A stretch of DNA of 64,000 bases from an uncultured Eggerthellaceae bacterium (lineage in GTDB: Bacteria > Actinomycetota > Coriobacteriia > Coriobacteriales > Eggerthellaceae). The stretch spans positions 310,001 through 374,000 of the forward strand of contig CAKTUD010000001.1 of assembly GCA_934617425.1 (NCBI GenBank), written 5' to 3'. The notes below the pieces were generated by a model. The model was not told where the DNA came from. It did no database searches and saw only the letters and a list, made by a program, of their open reading frames with translations. The translations under genes and the position numbers were made by a program. Positions 56,168 through 64,000 of the stretch are shown piece after piece; the first letter of the stretch is position 1; each line of letters opens with the position of its first letter.

Positions 56168-57328
56168 ATGACCACCCCTCAAAACACCCTCGTTACTTCG
56201 CGTCGCGGTTTTTTGCGTACCGCTGCGTTTTCCACGGCTGGCTTGGCCATGGCTTTTTCGGCGTTTGGCTGCTCAAGCGCTGCTGGTTCGTCCTCGCAAT
56301 CGGGCAAGGGTTCTGCAACTGCGGAAAACCCCTTTACCGCAACCGATCGCGACCTCTTGGGTTCGCCTGACACATGCACTATGAAAGTTGGCCTGATGAT
56401 GGGCCCGCCTGCTATGGGCCTTTCAAAGTTTATGCGCGAGGTGAAAAACGGCGTTGCCGACACGTTCAACACTTTCGAAATGGAAGTGCTCGAGACCATG
56501 GATTTCTCTGCTTTGGCGGCGTATCTAAACGATGGCACTTACGATGCCGTCACGCTGCCAAGCAACATCGGCCCTATCATGCACAACAACGAGGACATCA
56601 ACACCGACGTGGTGTGCATCGCTCTTTCCAACCTGGGCGTTTTGGCCATAGGTACCACCGATCCGTCGGTGCAGAGTCTTGACGATTTGCGTGGCAAGAC
56701 GCTCTATTGCATGGGCGAGGGCGGAACGCCCGGTTATACCACCGAATATATCATCGAGAAAGCCGGTCTTTCTGACGATGTGCACTTGGAATATAAGGCA
56801 ACTCCCTTCGAGCTTTTGAATATGGTGCAAGACCAGCCAGGCAGCATTGCCGTTTTGCCGCACCCGTTTGTCGAGATGGCTAAGCGCATGACCCCCGACC
56901 TGCTGATACCCATCGACCTTACCGAGGAGTGGAACCGCCTAAATGGCGCAGACGCTGCCGAGCCCGTTACCACCACTACGGTTGTCCGCCGCGATTTCGT
57001 GGAGCAGCATGAGCAGGCGGTGGTCGAGTATCTACAGCTTGCAAGCCAGTCGGTCGAATACGTTTTGGCCAACGTGGACGAGGCTTCGCAGTGGCAGCAA
57101 GATCTGGGAACCTTCCTCAACAACGAGATAGCCAAGGAGGCTATCCCCAACTGCAACATCTGCCTGGTTTCGGGCGAGGCTATGCAGGGTGCACTCGAGG
57201 GCTTTTTGCAGATGCTTTGCGACATGAATCCCGAAAGCGTGGGCGGCCATATGCCCAGCTCCGACTTCTACTATTTGCCGCCCTCGAACGTGCAGCTTGT
57301 CCAGCCGGGCTTGCCTGCAAGCGCTTAG
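56168..57328 (+). CDS. Tat-exported substrate-binding lipoprotein (NMT1/SsuA-like)
   Basis: A 386-residue ABC substrate-binding protein. The N terminus has a twin-arginine motif SRRGFLR and a lipobox AFGC at about residues 33-36, so it is probably exported folded and lipid-anchored. The mature part (VGLMMGPPAMGLSKFM, DAVTLPSNIGP, GKTLYCMGEGGTPGY) resembles the NMT1/THI5/nitrate-taurine binding group. Tat export suggests a bound cofactor or need to fold inside. ATG 56168 follows GAGGAAG. The permease-ATPase gene starts 10 bases later. Confidence 0.85.
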   Translation: MTTPQNTLVTSRRGFLRTAAFSTAGLAMAFSAFGCSSAAGSSSQSGKGSATAENPFTATDRDLLGSPDTCTMKVGLMMGPPAMGLSKFMREVKNGVADTFNTFEMEVLETMDFSALAAYLNDGTYDAVTLPSNIGPIMHNNEDINTDVVCIALSNLGVLAIGTTDPSVQSLDDLRGKTLYCMGEGGTPGYTTEYIIEKAGLSDDVHLEYKATPFELLNMVQDQPGSIAVLPHPFVEMAKRMTPDLLIPIDLTEEWNRLNGADAAEPVTTTTVVRRDFVEQHEQAVVEYLQLASQSVEYVLANVDEASQWQQDLGTFLNNEIAKEAIPNCNICLVSGEAMQGALEGFLQMLCDMNPESVGGHMPSSDFYYLPPSNVQLVQPGLPASA

Positions 57329-57338
57329 GGGCGCCTTT

Positions 57339-59084
57339 ATGGCTTCGATGATGTCCATGCAGCCGCTCTTCGAGCAGAAACGCACCATAAGTCGACCGCG
57401 AAAGATCGCCATCATTGTTTTTTGGTTAGCGGTTTGGGAGGCGGCCGATAGGCTGATCAACAACCGTTTGGTGCTTGCCGGCCCGATGCGCGTGGTGCAA
57501 GCGCTTTTCGACCAGCTGGGAAACCTCGATTTTTGGGTCATCTGTGCTTCATCTTTTGGACGTCTGGCCTGCGGTTTCTTGCTTTCGTTTGTTATCAGCG
57601 TGGTGCTTGCCGTGGCCGCGCATCGTTTTAACCTGCTGCGCGATTTCGTCGACCCAGTTGTGTCGATGCTCAAAACCGTGCCCATGATCTCGTTTGTCAT
57701 CATGCTGCTCATTTGGGTGGGCAACCAGATGCTTACGGTGTATCTGTCGCTTTTAGTGGTTTTGCCGTTTATCTACACCGCGACGTTGGCCGGTTTGGAA
57801 AACGCCGACGTCAAGATGCTCGAAATGGCCGAGGCTTACAAGCTTTCGCGCTGGAAACGTTTTATGTACGTATACCGTCCCGCCCTCATGCCGTTTTTGC
57901 TGAGCAGCTGCAAGGTTGCGCTTGGCATGAGCTGGAAAACGGGAATCATGGCCGAGGTCATCGGCACGCCGCGTCCGTCGATTGGCCGCGAGATGTACAT
58001 GGCGAAGTCGTATTTGGACACGCCTGATCTTTTTGCATGGACCGTTGTCGTCATCGTGCTCTCGCTGGTGTTCGAGAAGGTTTTCATGCTGGTGCTTGAG
58101 CAGGCTGCCAAGCCGATGGGCGGGTTCCTGACCGAAAAAGGCGCAAGCAAAGATGCAGCCCCGGTGCACGATGACGCCGCCATTTGCCCGCACCCGGTGC
58201 CCATCGCGCTCGAAGCTCATGGCCTGTGCAAATCGTTTGGCGACACCGAGGTTTTGCGCAACGTGAACGTGGCGTTTGAGCCAGGTGGCGTCTATTGCCT
58301 GATGGGTCCTTCGGGAATGGGCAAGACCACGTTGATGCGCATACTCGCCGGTCTGGAGCCTGCGACTTCGGGCGAAACGTCGGCAGTGCGCGCCCTCGAT
58401 AGCGGTGTGTCGATGATGTTCCAGGAAGATCGCCTGTGCGAATCGCTTACGCCGGTGCAAAACGCGGCTCTGGTGCGCTTGCGCAAGCCGTCGGCGTCGG
58501 ATATGCGGATGCTGCTCGAGCAGGTTCTGCCCGCCGAGTGCATGGACCGCGCCGCTTCTCAGCTGTCGGGCGGCATGCGCAGGCGTGTGGCCCTTGTCCG
58601 CGCGGTCGCCTTCGATGGCGCGGCGATCATTCTCGACGAGCCGTTCACGGGCTTGGATAAAGACACCAAGCGCCGCGTTGCGCGCTTTTTGATGGAACAC
58701 CGCGCAGGGCGCACGCTGGTGGTCTCGACCCATAGCGACGAAGACGCCGAGCTTTTGGGCGCCCAGGTGGTGCATTTGCAAGACATCGCCGAATTTGACG
58801 AAGAAGTGCTGCGCGAGCTTGCCGAGAGAGCCAAGCGCGAGCGCGAGATGGAACTCGAACAGGAGAGGGACAAGACAATGATCGATGCAACCAAAACCAT
58901 GCGCGAGATCGTGAAAGACGAGCCGCTTTTCGCCGACTTCTTGGTGTCGAAGGGCTTTCCTTTCACGGTTGAGAATCCGATGACCGAATACGTGACGTTC
59001 AACGATGTCGTCGAGCGTCGTAGCCTGGACAAAGAGGCGTTTTTGGCTGAATACGCGGCTTACAAGGCCGAACACGTGGGCTAG
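57339..59084 (+). CDS. ABC permease fused to ATPase, with DUF1858-like C terminus
   Basis: A 581-residue fusion. Residues about 15-250 are an SsuC/TauC-type permease (six hydrophobic segments, EAYKLSRWKRFMYVYRPALMP as the EAA loop). Residues about 290-490 are an ABC ATPase: Walker A GPSGMGKTT, signature LSGGMRRR, Walker B AIILDEPF, H-loop STHSDED. After a charged helix the last 68 residues (IDATKTMREIVKDEPLFADFLVSKG) resemble DUF1858, without its Cys pair. Permease and ATPase of this family are normally separate. ATG 57339 follows AGGGGC. Imports the ligand of the upstream lipoprotein. Confidence 0.85.
   Translation: MASMMSMQPLFEQKRTISRPRKIAIIVFWLAVWEAADRLINNRLVLAGPMRVVQALFDQLGNLDFWVICASSFGRLACGFLLSFVISVVLAVAAHRFNLLRDFVDPVVSMLKTVPMISFVIMLLIWVGNQMLTVYLSLLVVLPFIYTATLAGLENADVKMLEMAEAYKLSRWKRFMYVYRPALMPFLLSSCKVALGMSWKTGIMAEVIGTPRPSIGREMYMAKSYLDTPDLFAWTVVVIVLSLVFEKVFMLVLEQAAKPMGGFLTEKGASKDAAPVHDDAAICPHPVPIALEAHGLCKSFGDTEVLRNVNVAFEPGGVYCLMGPSGMGKTTLMRILAGLEPATSGETSAVRALDSGVSMMFQEDRLCESLTPVQNAALVRLRKPSASDMRMLLEQVLPAECMDRAASQLSGGMRRRVALVRAVAFDGAAIILDEPFTGLDKDTKRRVARFLMEHRAGRTLVVSTHSDEDAELLGAQVVHLQDIAEFDEEVLRELAERAKREREMELEQERDKTMIDATKTMREIVKDEPLFADFLVSKGFPFTVENPMTEYVTFNDVVERRSLDKEAFLAEYAAYKAEHVG
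58878..59084 (+). CDS. Possible internal start: separate 68-residue DUF1858-like protein
   Basis: Inside the fusion frame, ATG 58878 is preceded by AGGAGAGGGA at 58861-58870, a good Shine-Dalgarno sequence at the right distance, exactly where the ATPase linker ends and the DUF1858-like part (MIDATKTMREI) begins. A free 68-residue protein could therefore be made along with the fusion. The purine-rich run could also be mere Glu/Arg codons. Confidence 0.35.
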   Translation: MIDATKTMREIVKDEPLFADFLVSKGFPFTVENPMTEYVTFNDVVERRSLDKEAFLAEYAAYKAEHVG

Positions 59085-59131
59085 CGCGATTGCGGGCAAG
59101 CCGGATTTCAGCATTTGACGAAGGACAACCT

Positions 59132-62100
59132 ATGTACTATTTGGGAATCGACGCTGGTGCGTCGTCTTTGAAGCTTGTTGCCGTTTCTGCCGAGGGCGAG
59201 GTTGTTGCAAGCGCGCGCAAGCGACATGCGGGCGATATCGCCGCAGCCGTTACCGAGGCTTTCGCGCTTATGAAGGCCGACCTGGCGGATGCTGGTGCGG
59301 GCGCGTGCCAAGGAATTGCTGCTTGCGGATCCGCCGCGCAGTTGATTTGCCGCGCCGATCCCCGGGTGAAATTCGTTGATGATATTCCCGCTTTGGTTGC
59401 CGGTGTGCAGGAATTAGCCCCCAGTGCCGCATCAATCGTGCAGATAGGCGCGCATTCTTCGGAAGCGGTGGTTTTGCAGCCGGGTGGTGCTCCGCGCTAT
59501 GCCCGCGGAAAAGATTGCGCTGCTGGATCGGGCATTTTCCTTGAAAGCCAGATGGATCGCTTGGGTTTGTCGATGGACGATTATTCGCAGATGGTTTTAA
59601 AGGCTACGAGGCTACCACGTCTTTCAGGGCGTTGCGCTGTGTTTGCGAAAACCGACGTCATCCATTGCCAGCAAGAGGGCGAGCCTATCGAGAACATTTT
59701 GCTGGGGCTTTGCTACGCATTGGTGCGAAGCTTCAAAGCATCGGTTGCTTACGAGGTCGATTTGGTTGCACCCGTCGCCTTTGTGGGCGGCGTCGCGCGC
59801 AATGCTGGTGTGGTGCAGGCGATGCACGACGTGCTCAAGCTGGGCGAAGGCGATCTTCTGATCGACGACCGCCTCGAATTCGCATCGGTTCTCGGTGCAG
59901 CTTTTGCAGCGCGTGAGGCGGGGTTTGGCGAATCGATCGATGTCGAAGCGCTTTTTGCCTGTTTGACGGCTGATGCGGCAAGTGAGAGTACCCGGCTTCC
60001 GCGATTGGCGGTACTCCCTGCGGTTGAAGCTTCGGGCGATGGCGGGGTTGGCGTCTCCTTTGGCGAGCTGCATCCCAAAGCGGCAGACGATAGCCCCGTT
60101 GATGTCTATTTGGGCATTGATGTGGGGTCCACCAGCACCGATGCTGTCCTTTTGGATATGGATGGCAATTTGGTCGATGCCCAGTACACGCGCACGGGCG
60201 GCGATCCCCGCCGTGCTGTTTCGCAGGTGCTGGATAGCGTGAAGCGACGTTTGGGAAATCGTGTGCGCCTGGTTGCCAGCGCCACTACGGGTTCGGGTCG
60301 CGTGGTCGCGGGCGAGCTTATCGGCGCCGATTTGGTTTGCAACGAGATCACGGCCCAGGCGCGCGCTGCGGTTGCGGTCGATTCCCGCGCAACAAGCGTG
60401 TTTGAGATCGGCGGGCAAGATTCCAAGTTCGTCTCGCTGGAAGCGGGTCGCGTGGCCGATTTCCAAATGAACAAGATCTGCGCCGCCGGAACAGGCTCGT
60501 TTGTCGAGGAGCAGGCGGTTTACCTTGGCCTTGACCTTGCCGATTTCGGCGATAGGGCGCTTGCTGCAAAAGCTCCCATCGACCTGGGCGAACGCTGCAC
60601 GGTATTTGTGGAGACCGCTGTGCGCACAGCCCTTGCCGAAGGTGCCTCGACAGACGATGTGGCTGCGGGCCTTTGCCTTTCGGTGGTGCGCAACTACCTG
60701 CATCGCGTGGTAGGAAGCAAGCATGTCGGCGCACGCGTTGTTTTGCAGGGCGGGGTTGCCTACAACAAAGGAATCGTCGCCGCATTCCGTGCGCTCTCCG
60801 ACGCTGAGATAACGGTTTCTCCTTGGTTTGCCGTGTCGGGCGCCGTGGGCGCTGCGCTTCTTGCTCGCGATGCGGCACGGGCCGATGGCGTGGGTGCGGA
60901 CGCGAGTGCGGGCGGCGACACGGCCGCAGGTGCTGCCACTGTGTCGCCTGTCTGCCAAACAAAATGCTCCGACAAAAACGAAGCAGCAGTTGGCTGCGGC
61001 GTCTCGCTGGCGGAACGTCGCGATCCGCTCGACTCGCCCCGCGTGTTCTATGCGAAGACCGAAGAGCTCTATCTCAAGGGTTACGATCCTTCTATCGACC
61101 CCGCCAAGAAAACCGTGGGTATTCCGCGATGCCTTATGCTGCATAAGCTTTTCCCCATGGCGAACGTGTTTTTCCGCGAGCTCGGTTTCAATGTGATCTT
61201 GTCCGATGCCACCGACGAAGAAGCCGTTTTGCTTTCGCAGAGCGTTGCCGCACCCGACGTATGCTTGCCGGTTAAGCTGCTGCATGGGCACATGGAGCAA
61301 CTGGTGCAGCGCGGCGTCGATTACATTTTCGTTCCCAGCATGCAAACTATCAGGCACGTGAAATCGCCTGTGCCGCATAACTACGCATGCGTTTATCTGC
61401 AATCGGGACCGCAGATCGCTGCCCGTGCGCTCAAGCTCGAAGAGCGCGGGGTGGAGCTGCTAAGCCCCGTTTTCAAAATGGATTTCGGCCAGCCGGCCAT
61501 GGCGGAGGCCATGCTTTCGGTGGGGGCGCAGCTTGGCAAGCCCGGGCGCGAAACCGCGCTCGCCATGCTCTCGGGCAGCGCCGCTGTTGCCGAATTCACA
61601 AGCGGCACCGAAAAGCTGGGTGATCAGCTGCTTTCGCGCCTGGGCGAGAGCGATCGGGCATTCGTCATCATCACGCGAAATTACGGCATCGCCGACCCGG
61701 TCCTTAACATGGGTGTTCCCGATTTGCTGCTCGAACGGGGCCAGCATGTCCTTACGTTGAGCCACTTGCATGCGCACGATATCGACCTTTCGACCGATTA
61801 TCCCGATTTGTACTGGCCTTTTGCGCAGCATATCCTGTCGGGCGCACGCATCGTCGCGCGTGACCCGCGCTTGTTTGCCGTATATCTCACAAGCCATGGT
61901 TGCGGCCCCGATTCGATGATCGCTCACCTCTTCAAACGCGAGATGGGCGACAAGCCCTATCTTCAGCTTGAGGTTGACGAACATGCTTCGGCGGTTGGCG
62001 TGACGACGCGCATCGAGGCATTTCTCGATGCGGTTTCCCAATACAGCGCTTCGCAACATGATGAGGCCGAGATCGGGTCGGTCGAAGATGCGCCCGGAGC

Positions 62101-63304
62101 CGAGATTCCCGAGCGCGCCGCCGAAGAAGTTGGAGTTGCCGCTAAGGCTGTGGATGCCATTGCAGATGATGGCAATCTCGTTTTGCAGTGTGCAACCGAG
62201 GGCGATTTGGCCGGCAAAGCGCTTAAGCTACCGTCGGTTGGAATATATGGCCCTGTTGTTGCGGCTTGGCTTGCCGGTAAAGGCTACAAGGTCGAGGAGA
62301 TTCCCTTCAACGAAGAATCTGCAGCTCTTGGTCGCGCCGGCTTGATGGAAGGCGAGTACTACACGTTTGCTTCCTTCTTAGGCGTAGCGGCCGCATCGCT
62401 TGAGGCTTCGTCCGCGGTGGCGCTTTCGGATTCCGCGAGGGTCGTTTTGCTCCCCTCGAGTGAAGGCGGCGATGCCGATGGGCAGTTCGCGCGGGTGGTT
62501 TCTACCGTGCTCGACCGAGCGGGCTACAGCGATTTCAGGATTCTCGCGCCGAAGTTCGAGCAGTATCCGTTTGCGTTGACTGATCCGAAGGGTCTGTTCC
62601 GCTGCCTGGTTGCTGCTGATATCTGCTCGGCTGCGCCCGTTTCCGCGCGTGCCGGTTTCGTAAAGGTCGCCGTCGAGGCTGCTCGTCAGGGATTCTCGGA
62701 CGAGGCGTTGCTTGGGCTCGCCGATGACGTTTGCGCCGTTAACGAAGCTCGTGCCGCGAAGCGCATCGCCCTGGTGGGCGAGTGGCCGCTTGTTTATTCT
62801 GACGAGCTCGTCGCTGGCGCTTGGGGCCGCGTCGAGGTATCGGGCGTGCGCGTCGACCGCATGCCGCTTTCGGAAGCCCTTTGCTTTTTGTGGAAAGACG
62901 CCGCCGTCAACCTGGCTGCACCTGCTCCAGGCAAAACGATTTCAGTCGACGACGTGCAACGGATGAACGATTTTGCGGCATGGGCGCAGGATGTTCTTTC
63001 ACGCGTGAGCAAATGCTTGGGCGATGCGTCTTCATTCGATGCCGACGTCCAGGGTCTGCGCCGCATCGCCGACGACGACATCCATTGCCTTATCGGCGGG
63101 TTCGGGCGTTATCGTTACGCGAAAACCAAGAGCGTTCTCGCTCGTGGCGGCGCCGTTATTTCGTCTTCGTCGCTTTACGAGAACACGGGGATTGTCGTTC
63201 GACAGCTTTTGGGACCGTCGGGACGCGTTTTGAACCTGTCCTTCGATGGCGCCCTGAATTCGAGCATCGACGAGCGGCTTTCCGCCTTCTTGCATTATCT
63301 CTAA
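59132..63304 (+). CDS. Giant double-activase ATPase / DUF2229 / dehydratase-like protein
   Basis: A 1390-residue protein of the 2-hydroxyacyl-CoA dehydratase activator group. Two ASKHA ATPase domains: about 1-265 (LGIDAGASSLKLV) and 323-575 (LGIDVGSTSTDAV). Each keeps the pair of Cys that in the HgdC dimer share one 4Fe-4S cluster: C129/C168 and C450/C489, both 39 apart, so one chain may form the whole clamp. Residues about 640-860 are DUF2229 with C667, C711 and C753; C924 in TSHGCGPDS and the rest resemble HgdB/BcrC-type subunits. It should hydrolyse ATP to deliver low-potential electrons. ATG 59132 follows GAAGGAC, 47 bases after the ABC gene. Confidence 0.87.
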   Translation: MYYLGIDAGASSLKLVAVSAEGEVVASARKRHAGDIAAAVTEAFALMKADLADAGAGACQGIAACGSAAQLICRADPRVKFVDDIPALVAGVQELAPSAASIVQIGAHSSEAVVLQPGGAPRYARGKDCAAGSGIFLESQMDRLGLSMDDYSQMVLKATRLPRLSGRCAVFAKTDVIHCQQEGEPIENILLGLCYALVRSFKASVAYEVDLVAPVAFVGGVARNAGVVQAMHDVLKLGEGDLLIDDRLEFASVLGAAFAAREAGFGESIDVEALFACLTADAASESTRLPRLAVLPAVEASGDGGVGVSFGELHPKAADDSPVDVYLGIDVGSTSTDAVLLDMDGNLVDAQYTRTGGDPRRAVSQVLDSVKRRLGNRVRLVASATTGSGRVVAGELIGADLVCNEITAQARAAVAVDSRATSVFEIGGQDSKFVSLEAGRVADFQMNKICAAGTGSFVEEQAVYLGLDLADFGDRALAAKAPIDLGERCTVFVETAVRTALAEGASTDDVAAGLCLSVVRNYLHRVVGSKHVGARVVLQGGVAYNKGIVAAFRALSDAEITVSPWFAVSGAVGAALLARDAARADGVGADASAGGDTAAGAATVSPVCQTKCSDKNEAAVGCGVSLAERRDPLDSPRVFYAKTEELYLKGYDPSIDPAKKTVGIPRCLMLHKLFPMANVFFRELGFNVILSDATDEEAVLLSQSVAAPDVCLPVKLLHGHMEQLVQRGVDYIFVPSMQTIRHVKSPVPHNYACVYLQSGPQIAARALKLEERGVELLSPVFKMDFGQPAMAEAMLSVGAQLGKPGRETALAMLSGSAAVAEFTSGTEKLGDQLLSRLGESDRAFVIITRNYGIADPVLNMGVPDLLLERGQHVLTLSHLHAHDIDLSTDYPDLYWPFAQHILSGARIVARDPRLFAVYLTSHGCGPDSMIAHLFKREMGDKPYLQLEVDEHASAVGVTTRIEAFLDAVSQYSASQHDEAEIGSVEDAPGAEIPERAAEEVGVAAKAVDAIADDGNLVLQCATEGDLAGKALKLPSVGIYGPVVAAWLAGKGYKVEEIPFNEESAALGRAGLMEGEYYTFASFLGVAAASLEASSAVALSDSARVVLLPSSEGGDADGQFARVVSTVLDRAGYSDFRILAPKFEQYPFALTDPKGLFRCLVAADICSAAPVSARAGFVKVAVEAARQGFSDEALLGLADDVCAVNEARAAKRIALVGEWPLVYSDELVAGAWGRVEVSGVRVDRMPLSEALCFLWKDAAVNLAAPAPGKTISVDDVQRMNDFAAWAQDVLSRVSKCLGDASSFDADVQGLRRIADDDIHCLIGGFGRYRYAKTKSVLARGGAVISSSSLYENTGIVVRQLLGPSGRVLNLSFDGALNSSIDERLSAFLHYL

Positions 63305-63375
63305 CGGAAGCTGGGCTTTCCTTGCTTACGAGCATGGAGGAAATGGCAACAAGATATGACCGTTTGGGCTTAGCG

Positions 63376-63903
63376 CTATTCGATTGTGCTGACGGCCATT
63401 TTATCCATAGGGATATCGCGTACGGGGAATTCCTCGGTCGTTTGCCCAAGGGCGATGGCGCAGCAAGGAACAAACCCTTCAGGCAGATGCAGCTGGGCAA
63501 CAAGCGATTCGTTTTTCGAAGCGCCGCGAATGCAGCCCCAGATGTCCACGCTGCCAACGCCCAGCTCGGTTGCCTCAAGCGCCATGTTGTGCACGACCAT
63601 GGCTGCGCTCGAGTGCATGGAATTTTCGGCGCCTTCGGGAATCTTCGCGCTTACCAGCACAAGCACGGGTGCGTTGTAGAGCATTTTGCCCGGTTTGCCC
63701 AGTTCTTTCGAACCGGCTTCTTCAAGCTTCGCCAGCAGATCGGCATTGGTGATCACCGTGAGATGCATCGAGTCGAATCGCCCCATCGCAACGGGTGCTG
63801 CTTGCGCGGCTTTCAAAATGAGCTCCATTTGCTTGCTGGTCGGGGCCTCACCGGTGTAGGTGCGCACCGATTTGCGGCGGCAAAGGGTTTCCATGGTTTT
63901 CAT
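63376..63903 (-). CDS. Nitroreductase-family protein
   Basis: A 175-residue FMN-dependent nitroreductase-like protein: RRKSVRTYTGEAPTSKQMELILKAAQAAPVA at the start (FMN phosphate-binding Arg), HSSAAMVVHNMALEATELGVGS in the middle (dimer/flavin contact) and CAIALGQT near the end. Likely reduces quinones or nitro compounds with NAD(P)H. Start ATG at 63903; a Met three codons later is possible. It converges with the giant activase gene. Confidence 0.88.
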   Translation of the reverse strand: MKTMETLCRRKSVRTYTGEAPTSKQMELILKAAQAAPVAMGRFDSMHLTVITNADLLAKLEEAGSKELGKPGKMLYNAPVLVLVSAKIPEGAENSMHSSAAMVVHNMALEATELGVGSVDIWGCIRGASKNESLVAQLHLPEGFVPCCAIALGQTTEEFPVRDIPMDKMAVSTIE

Positions 63904-64000
63904 AGGCGCTCTTTTCTTCGGAGTTCCCTAAACAGGGCTGTCATTTTCATTATTCATTGGAATATGTGAACGTCAATCCATATTTGGCTGCCGTCCTTTC

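Noticed and set aside
59624..61402. 592-codon minus-strand open frame opposite the giant activase gene
   Set aside because: Shadow of a strongly supported conserved protein; composition typical of antisense frames.
1..64000. CRISPR arrays, insertion sequences, prophage genes, rRNA genes
   Set aside because: None seen: no regularly spaced repeats, transposase or phage structural genes, or rRNA sequences were recognised on reading the window.

Overview
The window looks like a chromosomal segment of an anaerobic, moderately high-GC actinobacterium of the class Coriobacteriia, most likely the Eggerthellaceae. This is inferred from gene content: indolepyruvate:ferredoxin oxidoreductase with a phenylacetate-CoA ligase-type enzyme, an NRAMP-related magnesium transporter, activase-type (HgdC-like) ATPases, a surface protein with an FAQTG sorting motif, anaerobe-style SerA, and no respiratory or phage genes. 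No species can be named from the sequence alone.

Layout. 1-1955: end of a PrsA-like foldase, an ABC ATPase and two tRNA-Ser genes. 1983-7432 and on to 13875: the classic rpsF-ssb-rpsR-rplI operon, dnaB, a YhaO/YhaN-like nuclease/ATPase pair, purA, purD and a HemW-like radical SAM protein. 13920-18203: a LysR regulator divergent from two tandem anion-symporter paralogues. 18204-21945 is accessory: a 28-residue hydrophobic peptide gene that looks like a type I toxin, an AT-rich non-coding stretch full of inverted repeats, tRNA-Phe, and a Sau3AI-like restriction-modification pair predicted to act on GATC. 21983-30040: GtrA-like protein, purE, iorAB facing paaK, 5-FTHF cyclo-ligase, a TetR regulator and a multi-span membrane protein. 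30072-32982: an NRAMP-type transporter paired with a PRC/MgtE-N/CBS protein that has lost the MgtE channel. 33507-46771: tRNA-Arg(ACG), citrate synthase, tRNA-Ser, tadA, ispE, a small membrane protein with trkH, rsgA, a glycosyltransferase, a TauE-like permease, an orphan LytS-type kinase with a G10 tract at its start, and serA.

46891-53627 holds an intracellular BspA-type leucine-rich-repeat protein, a von Willebrand-A protein and a MoxR-type AAA+ ATPase in one direction, followed by a Crp/Fnr regulator. 53822-63304 holds a sortase-anchored surface protein, a Tat-exported substrate-binding lipoprotein, an ABC permease fused to its ATPase (with a C-terminal DUF1858-like part that may also be made alone from an internal start), and a 1390-residue protein with two activase ATPase domains plus DUF2229/dehydratase-like domains. 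This last block is the best candidate for an undescribed system: import of a small molecule coupled to an ATP-driven iron-sulfur electron-transfer machine.

All four bacterial serine tRNA isoacceptor types (GGA, CGA, TGA, GCT anticodons) lie within the first 38 kb, and tadA lies about 2 kb from the ACG-anticodon tRNA-Arg that it is expected to deaminate. Several genes (tadA, the small protein before trkH, the GtrA-like gene) have a -10 box 6-7 bases before the ATG and appear to be leaderless.
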